Source: Sipunculus nudus (Eukaryota > Annelida > Sipuncula > Golfingiida > Sipunculidae). From it: a DNA stretch of 64,000 nt. The translations under genes were made by a program, and so were the position numbers. The DNA is taken from assembly GCA_026874595.1 (NCBI GenBank), contig CM049319.1, forward strand, positions 64,100,417-64,164,416, written 5' to 3'. Positions 12,752 through 26,600 of the stretch are shown piece by piece (position 1 is the stretch's first letter; the number at the start of each line of letters is the position of its first letter). The notes under the pieces are model-generated. The model saw only the letters and a program-made list of their open reading frames with translations, was not told where the DNA came from and made no database searches.

Positions 12752-14407
12752 GTGTATATATATATATACAATAGATATATATATATATACACATAAATAT
12801 ATGTATGCTTCATCCTTATAAAGGACTTCTCTTAATAGTGACTGTCTTGGACAAAAAGTCAATAAAAGAAGCCCCTTGGAGGCAGTTGTTTGGGTAGATT
12901 CATAAACATATCAAAAGAAAATGTTGCTCAGGCTGAAATGACTTAAGTGGCTAAGAGACTTAAAGGAATTCAGATCTTTCCCCAACATTCTAAAAAAATC
13001 ATCAAAATTATTGAAATTGCACAATCCAGCTAAAAGGAAATATTTCGAGATTTTTATAAAAAAAAGACATTGTTCAAAAAACTCTCTGTTACCCTCTATT
13101 GTTTTTATATCGGTGGTTCAGCCAAGAGATCTTGTGGAGATGACCTTCTCCAGTAGTTGTGAAATAGAAGACGTATAAATGCAATAATTGGTGCATTTCT
13201 TTTTTATAGATATTGCATTATATTTTACTAATGGCCAGGCTTTGGTAGCTTCTCTTCCTTAGACCTTGCTTTATCAAGCCACTCTGTTCTTTTAATTAAG
13301 AACAAGGCCAATATCTGTCAATCTATCGAATCAAATAAACCAAATGTAAATCATACACAAGTCAAAACTGTTTGCACTCCATCTGAACAATAGATGCACA
13401 GAAATGGGGTAAGATAACAAGCCTTTATTTGATTGGTCAGATTTTTAATGCTTTTCTTGCTATCCTGAAAATTTTATCTAAAAATAGCATCAGATGTGTT
13501 TTCGGCTGCCATGTAGAGGAAGTGCTCACAAGTCATTTGATTGAGCCAGTGGTCATTTTTCTTGCAAAAGGAAACCAGAGCTGCTTGATGAAGAAAGGTC
13601 TCTGAAAATGTGGCTACCAAGCAAATAGGCAAATAGTGTGTCTTTTGTTAGATATTTTGTTAATGATGCTTGGTGACATGTTTTTATATTATTTGCATAC
13701 AGTATTTAAAGAGAACATGACTGCCACTTTTTGCAGTCACATGACTTCCTTTGAGGTGACCATGTGACCATTTTGACGAGGTCATGTGACTGACAACAGA
13801 CTCAAGGGATTTGGTAAAGATTGCACTGTGAAAAGTTAGACAGAAAATCTGTTACATCAGTTGATGCTTTAATTATATTATATCTAAGCAAGTAGCAAGT
13901 CCTAACCAGACTCAAAATATTAGTTTTGAAAGGTTTTGTATATTTTAACTGACATTGTAAGCAAGCAGGCTTGTTACCTCTTGTCTCTGTCTTTTCAGGG
14001 AGTATTTTGTCAGATAAGATAAAAAGGTGATTATGATGAATTTATACTTGTTGTTAAATGGTCACTAAAATTGCACTGACACAGTGTGCACTCAACTATT
14101 ATTACCTCCAACAGTAGAAAAAAACATCCAAATAAAGAAAATATGAATATTCATGGATGCACAATAAATTTATTAATGTATCTAAAACATGATGAGTGTG
14201 TAATGAATGTTAACTGATGGTTTACATTAAACTGTTTTGATCGGTCTTAGTCTTTTACTCTTTCCTTTGAGCATACACTTATGTTTGAAAGAAAGGATTC
14301 AAACAACTGAACATTTATTTAAATAAGGTGTGCTGTGTGTGTTTATCTGTAGTGTACAAGCTACAGTCTCTTGGCAATGTATTATACCTCTATAATCATT
14401 ACTTTTT
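9188..14407. other. Intergenic AT-rich DNA with repeat remnants
   Basis: No gene is supported in this 5.2 kb. It contains a poly-C tract (10020-10040), a G tract near 9822, a solitary HP palindrome end (10288-10318: CAGCTGAGC then GTCCCATGGGTCCCTTG), and a long TA microsatellite (12690-12748, continuing imperfectly to about 12790). Open frames over the TA tract are simple-sequence artefacts. Confidence 0.6.
10288..10318 (+). repeat. Solitary palindrome end of the HP repeat family
   Basis: CAGCTGAGC followed by TGTCCCATGGGTCCCTTGTT matches the right end of the HP copies, but no hairpin end was found upstream. It is a truncated or decayed copy. Confidence 0.55.
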
Positions 14408-15825
14408 AGCTCAGCTGATTGTTAGTCATCTGAGCTATAGCGATCACTCTTTGTCCGTCGGCCATCCGGCCGTCTGACTGTTAATAGGGCACAAATCGTA
14501 ACCACTGAACCTGGAATCTTCTAACTTTACATCCAGAGAGGTCCTTGAAAAGTCCTCATGAAAACCTGGAATTAGGTCTCTGTTACCCATATTCTACAAG
14601 CTATGGTGCTCCGAAATACCCCCCCCCCCCCCGAATAATGAAAAATTTGATACAAAAGCTCAAGTATCTGAACAACAAATGCATTGATCACCATGTTCTG
14701 TGCATGGATATTGATCTTGAGTTTTTCATCAGTTTTTGCAGACAGGTAGCGCCCTCTTTATTTTTTTCAATTTTTTACGACTTTTTTTCTCTATCTTTGA
14801 GACAATAAAAGATGCGGTCATCTGTGAGTAGGGCACAAATCTCTACACCCAGAGAGGTCAATGAAAAGTCTCCTTAGAAAACCTGGAATTAGGTCTCTGT
14901 TACCCATATTCTTCAAGCTATGGGGCTCCGAAGTACCCCCCCCCCCCCAGAATAATGAAAAATTTGATACAAAAGCTTGAGTATCTAAACAACTAATTCA
15001 TTGATCACAAGGATTCTTTGCATGGTTATTGATCATGGAGTGTTTCATCAGTAACTGCAGACTGGTGGCAGCAATTGGACTTTTTCCAATTTTTACGCAT
15101 TTTTATCTTTATTTTTGAGACCTTCAAAGATGAGGTTGTCCGTTAACAAGGCACAAATTGTAACCATTGGTCCTAAAAGCTTCTAACTTGACATCCAGGG
15201 AGGTCTGTGAAAAATATCCATGAAAACTTGAAATGAGGTCTCTGTTACCCATATTTTCTGCGCTATGGGGCTTATAAGCACCCCCAAGCATAATTAAAAA
15301 TTTGATACCAAGCAGGGCACAAATCATAACCATTGGACCTAAAATCTTCAAACTTAAAATCCAGGGAGGTCCATTGAAAGTCTCCTTTGAAATGTGAAAT
15401 GAGGTCTGTGTTACCCATATTTTCTGAGCTGTGGGGCTTATAAACACCCCTCAGATTAACTGAAAATTTGATTCCAAAGTAGGGCACAAATCATAACCAT
15501 TGGGCCAAGAATCTTCTAACTTGATATCCTGACAGTTCCTCAAAAGTTCTCCCCAGAAACCTGAAATTTGGTCACTGTGACCTATATTCTCAGTGTTTTG
15601 GGGTATGTTTGTGAACCCCAGATATAATACAAAATACACACAAATTGCTGGATTCCTCAGGAAAGGCTGTTTGGATTGACATCAAATTTGTTGTGCTTAT
15701 GGGTCTTGATGAACTTAAGCTGATAAATATGAACAATAATGCCACCTACATTATCTTAATTAGTTGCCTGTGCAAGGACATATTGTCAACATGTCAGTTG
15801 GCTGAGCGTCATGACCCATGGGTCA
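14408..15825 (+). mobile_element. HP-family repeat, copy 4 (subfamily B, expanded units)
   Basis: It starts with the hairpin end AGCTCAGCTGATT and partner AGTCATCTGAGCT, then TATAGCGATCACTCTTTGTC. It ends at GCTGAGCGTCATGACCCATG then GGTCA. Inside are five diverged units starting (A/G)GGCACAAAT near 14488, 14828, 15148, 15304 and 15481. Each is followed by a phrase like ACATCCAGGGAGGTC and, in most, TTACCCATATT and a C tract. The unit layout matches copy 2 (4712-5264), making subfamily B. Frames inside the repeat are not genes. Confidence 0.68.
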
Positions 15826-17588
15826 TTTTTTATTTTACCCTCCATTTATTTTAATCTTTATTCATTGAACCAGCTATGTCATGATTTATTTGCTCAGTGG
15901 TGCTATCCCTCACTTGATTCGAGCTGCAGCTTTTAAGGGAATATTTTTGTATTTGGACTTCAGAGGGAGCTCCTTTAAGGGACCTTGCAGACCTGAGGTG
16001 CAGCTATAATTAGATGTGCAGCCATAAAAAAAGAGATCTACAGTAATCTAGCTGCTGAAACTTGAATACCTAACACCATCAGCACCTGAATTGTGGTTCT
16101 AGAACTCTGGGGATACAATGAAACAATCTTTTGTTTGCCATGGTGCTTTACTGAATGAACAAGTCCTAAATTTAAAGGTCAACACTGAGAAAGTATCTCG
16201 CTCCATTAATTTTCAAACTCTAATAATTCATACTGAATTTTTTAAAAGTGTAATCTCTGTAACTTTAGTGCAAAGACTAGTGATTAATGCTACCAGAAAT
16301 CATCCGTCCTTTACAAAGCACGCTCAATTTTACCACCCTTAAAATTATAAAAAAGACCATAATTTCTTATGTGATCCTTTTATTTACAAAACTATTCCAT
16401 CAAGACAACACACTGATACTTAAAACTGGCAGTGTTATACAGAATGTTACAATAACACAAAAGTAAAAGGGTACCTGTACTAATGAGCATAATTTATTTT
16501 TATTTACGGTAACACCCCTTGTGCTTCTCAGCACTATCTGGCGTTCAAACTTTGAACAGTTCAAATGTTATAAATATCTCTCCTTTTGATTTGACAGGGG
16601 CTTGAATCTCATTTTAATATCACTGAAAGTAATATTAATTATGTTTCTATTTTATTATACAAGGTTATACAAAGGAAAAATCCATTATGAATGTCTTACT
16701 CATATATTAAGTGTTTCCCTCGATGAACACAAGAGGGCACTGAGATACAGAAGAGATATCTCTGTAATTAACAATGAAGACATTTTTAAGGTAGCCCCTT
16801 TGATTTGGAAATGATTATCTTTTGTTAATACTCTTGAATGAGAAAATGCTGACTGGTGAACAGATTCCTCTGTCTAAAATAGCAACCAAAAAAATGAATG
16901 TAAAGCTGCAAAATATCTATACATGCAAGAGATCCCAAATTTTTCACCAAATATACAAACTGTGGGGCTGTTTTTGATATATGCTGCATACTTGTAAATC
17001 ACAGCTAAAATACATTCAGGTTTTTCAGTTCAGTGACATATATCTGTTTATTTACCTTTTGTAACCCGACATGACAAACATTTCTCAGCATTCCATGACG
17101 GTTAAGAAAAAAAAAGTCTCCGCTGTTCTTGGACGACAAAAAATCTACAAAAAGAACTCAGGTGACAGGACTTGAAGTGTACCCATAAATGATAATGTGA
17201 CCTTGAACTCTTCAAACAGACCTTGACCTTTTATGACTGGATATGATGATAAAGCAAAGTCTAGAATCAGAACAAACCCCTCATTTGCAGCAGTATAAAG
17301 GTACCATTTGCCAGAAATCAAAGTTCTTGAAATATATATGACCTTTTACTTAATTCCTTGGGGCTATCTGGGGTAAATATGAATATTTTAGGTAAAAATA
17401 CATATAAGATGCCACCTTCTCTGCCATTACTCGTAGGGCACCAAATACCTTTATATAATGTGTCAAACTGGTGGTCCCTTCCCCGAGTGAGTGAGCAAAT
17501 GTCAAAGTTCAATAGGTCAAGGTTACATTCCCCGGGATGAACACAAGGGAAAAGGTTTTACTTTAAATATATCATGAAAGGTGAATGT
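15826..17588. other. Intergenic; 3' flank of ACTL6A
   Basis: No gene is seen. A minus-strand AATAAA (TTTATT at 17047-17052), about 0.54 kb beyond the ACTL6A stop, is one possible poly(A) signal; other TTTATT words exist further left. Short frames here show no recognisable family. Confidence 0.45.
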
Positions 17589-17669
17589 TTAAGGACATTT
17601 CCTCTCCACACAACTCTTGCCCCCTTCTTCATACTCTTGTTTGGAGATCCACATCTGCTGGAAGGAGCC
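17589..17669 (-). CDS. ACTL6A: ACTL6A exon 12 (last coding exon)
   Basis: Residues 399-424 and the TAA stop (17589-17591). It starts [15 protein letters not shown] and ends VERKCP, the typical ACTL6A tail. Acceptor ATTACAG; incoming phase 0. Confidence 0.95.
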   Translation of the reverse strand, partial: GSFQQMWISKQEYEEGGKSCVERKCP

Positions 17670-20600
17670 CTGTAATGATAGTGAAGTGAATATAACAAGA
17701 GCACTCACATGATACACCTATCATAATACTTATGACCTCTGACCTCATTAAACATGCATGGATTTTGTTGGGAATCTAACTTGGACAAAACATTATATCA
17801 ATTAATATTTCTTTTGAATTAATCAGAAAATATGCATCATATTCCAGTCAGTTATTGCAATTACTACCACAAAGTAGCCTTGTGACCTATGAACACATCA
17901 GATGTGCATTTATGTTATGATAAGGCCTAAAAAATAAAAGGTATGGTTCTCAGGCACTGCATTCCTCAGTTTAAAAGAGATAAAATTATACAAATTTTGA
18001 TAAAATTTCATTGTATCCCCAGTCAAAGTCGGGGGGATACTATGTTTTCATAACGGTCCCCCTGCCGCATATAAATCTTGTTGACGAGATAACTCAAAAA
18101 ATATTTCACGGATCTTTACCAAACTTGGTATATGTATAGATATAGGTGAGAGGGCGATGCCAATTCAAAATGAGGTCATGACCTTTTCTAGGAGTGTCCT
18201 TGACCTCGAAAAGGTCCAATTTTGGGGAAAATCACACAAATTCTTAAATATTTCAAGAAATCTTGCATGGATTGATCCCAAAATCAAGCTGATCAAAGAT
18301 CATAGATAGGGTTGTCATGTTCCAGATTCTAGTGGCACCACCTTTTATTCCTTACTTGTTTTCGTGCCTTTTAATACCCCATAAATTGCCACTTGACAGT
18401 ACTGTGAGCATAATAAGTCAAAACTAATGGACAGATTTCTTTTATATTTTATATATATACATAGATATGGGTTATGGGATGATGTTTATTTAAAGTGGGG
18501 TCATGACCTTTCCTATGAGAGTGGCCTTGACCTTGAATATTCCCATATTTGGTGAAATTCACCGAAAATCTTTCATATCTCAGTAAGGGATACATGGAAT
18601 GATCCAAAAATCAAACTGACTGAAGATCTTGGATAGCTTTGTCTTTTGCAGAAGACAGGTGGCGCCACCTTGTGTTGTTTTCTTGTTGAAATGATGTTAA
18701 CGCAATAACTTTGTAAGAATTTAAGGTACAGTCACCAAACCCACAGGTTTGATGCATCTTATCAACGGCTAGGTCAAGTTCGAACATGGATGACCTTGAT
18801 GCATTGTTTCAAGGTCACAGCAGCGATTATGCTAAAAATGATATTAGGGCAATAACTCAAAAAGAATTTGTGGTACAGTCACCAGAGGCGTTAATGCTGA
18901 TATGATGTACAGGTGGCGCCACCTTTTGTTGTTTTCGTGCTTTCCAACCTTGTAATACCCCACCATTGCCACTTCACAGCACTGTGAGCATGATAAGTTG
19001 AAAACTAACGGACAGAATTCTTTCATATCTTGTATATAGACATGGGTTATGGAATGAGATATATTTCACTCTGGATCATGACCTCTCCTATGAGAATGAC
19101 CTTTACCTTAAATATGCTCATACTTATAAGAAACCATGGTGGCTTGCCAAGTGTCAGTCTCTGCATCTGAATTCAAGAGGGATCCTATTCTTCGAGGCTG
19201 GGATCCTATTCCTTGAGGCTGGGGGGGGAGTTAATTGTCTGGGGATACTATGGCACTTGCGGTGCCAAGAAATATCTAGTTTGTTATGTAGTCCTTTTTC
19301 TTGTTAAGCAAAATAAATCTAATATTATCATGCTTGTCCCATATCATTTGACATTTTTATCGAAACATACAAAAAAATTAAAAATAAATGCCCACCCACA
19401 TTGATTTATGAAAAAGTGCCTGAGAACCAAACCTTATATTTTGTTTAAACTTTAAACTGTTGGTAGGTAGTTATGGTGAGTTTTGTATATATCTATGAAA
19501 ACCTGATAAGTTATCACGTTGACACTAAAAGTCAACAGAAGGACAAACCCTGGGTAAATCACATTACGTCCTGTCTGAAATGGTCATATAAAAAATCTAA
19601 ATACTTTATAACACAAAAGATTTACTATAATTACTAAGAGCAAGAACATCTGATCAGATTGGATTGATCTGAACTATTCAAACACCCTCCAATTTCCAGT
19701 TGGAAAAATGGACCTATCTTTTTCATATATTTGAGTAATAAATTTTCTATAGATAAAAGTGTTATGTGACAAAATAAAGGGTGTTTTAGCCCTCCACTGC
19801 TGGCATTTTGTGAAGCTGTCACCAGGAACAGGTATAAGCTGAGTTTACCAGTACCTGCAGCTGCCAGCATAATTTCATTAAGTTGAAGTGAGGCAACTTT
19901 TTAGCGACCTGGATTGATTTGAGCAGAATGGAAGGTTCTCAAATAGATACATAGAGGCCTATTAAGGGGTTAAATTTTTTCAGAACTCACCAATGATGCA
20001 AGAATGGACCCTCCAATCCAGCTGCTGAACCGGCGCTCAGGACTGACAGAAGAATTAATCAACTTCAGTCGCATACTCTGAAAAATTAAACAAAGAATAA
20101 AAAAACTCATAACTGCAGGGACGTAGCATGGTCATGGCATGGGGTGGTGTGCTGTTAACCAAAACTGCTATTTCTTTCACATTACATGTGTATGTAGGGG
20201 GATGTGCTAGGTGATACTGTATCTTTAAAATTATACTAGCAGTTGGGTTTTCTTCTCCACAAAGGTTTACCTGCTTCCTCTCTGATTTTGCCCTTCAAAC
20301 TTGTGTACAACTGCTCTCTATTTAGCTGAATATTAATAATTTAATTTTTGCACCCACCAGTGCTCCCTTTCTCTTTTATGCTTGAGCCTGTAACACATTA
20401 GCCATAGATCGTGTCATGATGAGGCTGAGCTTTTCCTGGGGCCCTATAAAGGGTTTTCATGCATTTTGTGTGCCCTGGCCAATCATAATCTCCACTGATC
20501 CATTATAATACCTCCAATGAAATTTTACTCTCACAAAAGAAAGTAAAGGTTTTTAATTCAAGCACTAAATACAGACCACATTTCCAAGCACTTTCCACTG

Positions 20601-23600
20601 AGTCAATACAACAGGAATGTAACCCCCCCCCCCCCCCCACATCCCATAACCTATGCCCTTGTAACTGTAATGCACTGTTTTGCTATTTTCCTTTAATGAA
20701 GTGAATAATTTCTCTGACACAGCTGCCTATGTAGCAGTCTAGTGTTCCATTTTTTTTCTCAATGAAAGACCTGTGCTAATGGCCCGAGACTAATGTACAA
20801 TTCATTTCATTATTCCTGTTGAACATTTTTTAAAAATCCTGTTTGTTTTCTTCCCCTCCAAGACAATAACACAGACACTATTGTTGCTGATTTCCCTTGT
20901 AATCCCTTCTGAAACCATGTGTTGACAGAGTCGCCAATTGGCATTTGATGTCAGGTATCATACTTGTAGAAAAAAAGTGCGGTCTCTTTATATTTATACT
21001 GTAAATTTCTGTAATTTCAAAACAAGGGACCCATGGGTCACGGCGCTCAGCTGTTATATATGATAAAAAATATGATTTGGGAAAGAGGCATATGCTGGTT
21101 TTGTGTGGTAATAAATATAAGCTTTATTATGAGTTGTTGGTGTTTAGCTTATGTATGATTTTGATAGTATCTTTGAAGACAGGGAAGAGGATTGATTTCA
21201 TTTATTTTATTAACAAATGGAGTGCTATTGTCACACAGATTTTGACTTGGCCATATAACTTATAAACAGCACATATTATAAAAGAGTTTTACTATTTACT
21301 AAAATTTAATAACAAATATTGCGCAATATAATTTTTATTTAAAAAAATAATAAGAAGAAAATCATAAGATTTTTTAAAATAAAATATAACTGAAATGATT
21401 ATTGAAATAAAATTATAGAATATAATGAATACATTCTGAAAGTATCTGCACTGGTATTCAAATACTTTCATTTTTACCTGAATTCCCATTCTTATGCAAT
21501 AAAATTTTTTAATGCAGTACGTATTCATATTAGTATTCAAATACATTTGCAAAGCATTCGCACCATGTCTAGTATTTATTCAGTTTTAGCCAAACAAAGA
21601 TGTTGAGAATCCAGAATATACAAAATTCACAAATTTAAATAATGATCATAAGTACCTGGTTTTATGGCTTTTATTTATATTAAAAAAAATAAATGTAATA
21701 TATTCACTTTGGACTACTTTCACATCAATCTACACACTAGACACAGTAGGAATCTAGATTAATATTATCAACTGCATCTTTGTCTATCATTAATTTCCTT
21801 CACATGATCCCTAATGATTAGTAATGAATAATATAATTTATTTTTTTAACATTAAAATTTCACTGAAAAATACCATAGGTGACTGCATGGTGTTATTTGG
21901 AATAACATTGACATTGACATTCTATCCATCCATAAAAGATTCTTACATCATCAGTAACTGCAAGTTAATTTTCTGTTACTCATCAACTAACAAATTCCTT
22001 TTCTATTAATTTTTCTTTAATTTGTTATAAAAAACCAATACAAAATTATTAATTTATTGTTTTTTGTTATGTTGTTTTTAAAAACAACTACTAGATGAGT
22101 TGGGTTGGACACCTGGATCAACTGTGGCTGGGCATTAGCTGCGTGGCTGCCCCAGTGTATGCTTCTCTCAAGCATGCATAATCTGATGAAAGGTCAACGA
22201 GTTCAACATACAGGTGACTGAAGAGGGGCTGGATTAAGCCTGGGTCTGACATGGTCTCATATAAACATTAATAAAAGCTACAATATTTGGCCAATTTCTT
22301 TCAGCTTTCTAAACTACAAAGATGAAATCCTTATGTGTGCATGATATGAAAATTATATCAACAGTGCTCTCAGGAAACAAACGTGCCATGGTCAAATTTG
22401 GGCAAAATTTAAGGTACTAATTTTATATTTATACTAATAACTTATAAAATTTGAAAAATTCAGAACTAATTTTTGGTATTCAATCGAATCTTGATTAAAT
22501 AATGTTACATCCCTGACAAAAAATCTCTACTGCTTCAGCAATCCTTGTTAAGGAAGTAAATATATTTCTTGATTTTTTAAAAAGTGCATTTTGTTTGGGC
22601 CCATAACTTTAGACAATTACGCAATACTGACATCATTTCTGGCATGTGCATAGCGAATGTATAGAAAATATGTATATTATATATGATCAAAGTCAGATCA
22701 GTGGTTTTGATATTAGGCAGTCTTACAGTGTAACAATGGGTTTTTAATTGAAAAATAAAGTTTTTCATTAATATTTCTAAGGAATTAAGTCCTAGTGATA
22801 AAATTCTTGGCATGGTAGGGGATTTTCGAGACATCTAACTGTATGCTAAATTTAAGGAACTTAGAGCTGAAGCTGGGGAGCTGAGCTCTAGCAAACTGCT
22901 TAACACTAGCTTGATGTAAACTTGATGTGACATGGTGCTTGAAAACTTGAATAAAAAGTTTTTGATCAACTGGTTTCAAATTTTTTGTGTTAACAGAAAA
23001 AATGCTAACAAAAACATGCTGGTAAAATTAAATCCATAGTACTTACAGGAAAAAAACGTGCCATGGTCAAACTTGGGCAAAATTTAAGGTACCAATTTTA
23101 TATTTTTGCCAATATTTAAAAAAATTTAACAGATTTTGATCTAATTTTTGGTATACAATTAAATTTTGATAAATTAAAGTTGTATTACTGAATAAAAGTC
23201 CCTACCTTTAACACTTTTGGTCTTAAGTGACCAAATATCTTTCCTGATTTTTTTACAAAGTCCATTATGTATGGGTCCATAACTTTTTAAAATTAAATAA
23301 TACTTGCTTAATTTCTGGCATGTCCATAGGAACTATATAGAGGAATATTTATGGTAAATATGAAGAAAAACCAGATAAGTGATTTTGATATAAGGCAGTC
23401 CTGAAGAGTGAAAATAGATTTCTAATAAAAAATTTAGGTTTTTCCTTAATATCTCCAAAATACGAAGTCCTATTGACCCAATTTTTGGCATGGTAGGAGA
23501 TTTTTGGCATATCTAACTGTATGGCAAATTTTAGATTCGTAGGTCCAATGGTGTCGAAACGTGCCAGTCTTACGGACGGACAGACGGACGGACGACAGAA

Positions 23601-26600
23601 AATAGACCACGACTATAGCTCAGATGACTTATAGTCAGCTGAGCTAAAAACACACTGACAATCCACACAAGGTCATCATTACAGACTTAAAATAAGCTGA
23701 ACTAACTTCCTCACTATGGAAGTTAAGGTCTTACCGGTGGTGCTTTCGTGGTGAGGTCTCTGTTTAATCTGTCAACGAATCCATTCAGTAAAGTGTTTCC
23801 TCCTACCACAATCACACTGCTATATAAACTCTGAAGTTAAAAGGATAAGACAAAAGTTTTGATAAAGAGTGCATAAAGTACACCTCATAGTTTATTATAA
23901 AGATATATGATAAATTTCATCAACATTCAAGTCAATATTACGAATTTCAGCTCTGCCCTAGTGATTTTGAGGTACCAACAATGACTCCCACCCCCAGGGG
24001 CAATCTCTACTGTTTTTCCTACCCTGCCTCCATGATGCATAAATTTTATCTGCATATCCTTCAGAATGTTCAGTAATACAAGTTTACTGTAATCTAAGCG
24101 ACACCTCAGACAGCAATTGTTACTTTTAATTAACTGCAGCATAGCTCAGTATTTTTAATTAGTATAACAAGTTCATCCTGGTGTGAACTCAATTTTTTAC
24201 TGTGATACCTCTTAAGTTATACCTCAGACATAAATGGTTATTATTTCTTACATATTTTTGTAATGAAATATTTAATGAAAATGTATCAAACATGTTTTAT
24301 TCAAATAAATACATTGCTTTTGTTACTAACTAGATTTACGTGATCCATTCAGTTCCTTGCAAAGGAGCTCTGCCCCTGTTCACTGAGGGGGCTTCGGGCA
24401 GCCCTTCGACCCCAAACTTGATTGTTAACATTTTGGCAATCACCCAATATTTTGCTGAATACTGATAATTTTACATCATGATATTTATCGTAAGGGATGT
24501 CATAAATATCTGTACTGAAGTGAATATTTCTATTGAGCTTGTGTTGTTCCTCTCAAGTTTTATTAATGGTTTACTTCTGTAATATCATACTAACAATCAC
24601 TGAAGTGAGCTGGCCATGCCGTTTCAAATATACACACATATCACGACTGTCACTGCTTAGATCAACCAGTCCACTGACACCATTTAGTTTAATTTCATAA
24701 AATGAGCATGAGATCTTTCATATTATTAAGAGAAATGTTAAAAAGGAACCTAGATGCATGTTAGGCTGGCAAATAAGGATCAATTAGATATTTCACGGTA
24801 GCCACATGATCCTTTTTCATTTTACAATCAAATGTGAAATTATTGAAATTTATGTAAAGCAGAAGGAAAATGACACTTCATGACTCAATAATTTTTCCTG
24901 ATATTAGGATTCATTTTAAGTATTTAACAAATGGTATTTTGTTACTTTTTTCATATTTAAGGATGTCTTGAGTTTTCTTACCGGCCTGATATCAATGTCA
25001 CACATGCCAACACTGGTGGTGACAACAGGTCCTATCCCCAGCATGGTGTCCCCCGATGTGCCCTGAAAATCACAAGGAAACCTTTACACGTATAAAATTT
25101 AAGATTAAACTAATCCTTAAAGATTAAATTAATCACTGCTGGTGCATTTCTAACAGTCCCACCATGGCAGATATCCTCACAGGAATCACCTAATATCACC
25201 AGCATTTGCTTGTACCAATTATTTGTACTTTTAGGAAAATATCTTTCTGGAGAAAACAGGGTGTATGAAGTAATAGAGGATATGAACTAATGTGAACTTA
25301 ACAGTATTACTGGTGCCTTGCTTAAACTGATTCTTGCTATATATTCTTCAGAAGAAAATAAATCCTGTTGTTTTCATTATTATCTGATTTTGGAATTGAG
25401 TCTTTGTTAAGCTTTCTCAGGTCCAAAGAAATTAGACCCTCCTGTATCAAAACATTCAGAATAGATATCTTTAGGAAAACCCAGGAATAATTAAATTAAA
25501 CAAATTTCCAAATCAAAATCTTACATATGTGAAACATTGCAGCTAAACTATCAAAATAGAAAAAGTCATAACAAACAATCAAATTTTCAATTATTATCAC
25601 ACCATACTAACACAATCCTTGACCCGCAGCATTTCTTCCTATATGCTGTAACAAAAATTATGACTGGATATTTCAAAATGTAAACCTCAATAATAAAAAC
25701 ATACTTGATATGTCCTACCTTAATAACTGAAGGATCAAACAGTCCCTCTGGGATGTGGAAACGCTCAGTGCTGAAATCCTCTGAGTAACCATTAGGGAAC
25801 TCATAATGCTGAGTGGGCATGTTTACTATTTCCTCTTCATTATAGGGACTGTCTGACACTTGTAGGACAGATGCAGCAAAGTCCTGCAGCACGTCTTTCA
25901 CCATATAATCGTGGAATGATTTCGTAACGTTTGGCAGCTTCTCCTTCTTCTTCCATTTTGGTGGGTCTCCGATTGACACTGCCTCCTGAAATTTCATAGG
26001 ACCATGCATACTGTGAAGTGTGAAACAAGACTAGATGTGTCGGAACGACACGAATGCCCCCGCCTTGGGCAAATTAGAAACATTTGTAAAATTTTGAAAA
26101 ATTTGTTAAGTTCAGGAGGTGTAGTATGGTCAAAAGTAGGTCAACAAGGGCAAAATGCAAACTCGATCTGTAATGGGTCATTATCAAGAAACACACCAAA
26201 AATCATGCCAGTATATGCAGGCACTGTGAAAAAAAGTCCATACATGTGCATTTTCCATAAAAATTTCTGTCTTTCATGAAATTTTCTATGTTTAGGAGCC
26301 GTAAAACAATCAAAAGTAGGTCAACCGGGATGAAACGCGAACTCAATCTGTAACTGTCATTATCTGCCCACACATAAAAAATCAGGGTGGTATCTGCAGG
26401 CATTGAGGAAAAAAGTCAGTACATATGCATTTGTTATGAAAATTTATATTTTTCATGAAACTTTCTATGTTCAGGAGCAGTCAAATGGTCAAAAGTAGGT
26501 CAACTGAGACAAAACAAGAACTCGATCTGTAACTGGTCATTATCTGCCTACACACCAAAAATCAGGCCCGTATCTGCAGGCACTGCGAAAAAAAGTCCAT

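Noticed and set aside
12598-12862. Open frames of alternating Ile/Tyr over 12690-12790
   Set aside because: They are translations of a TA microsatellite, not genes.
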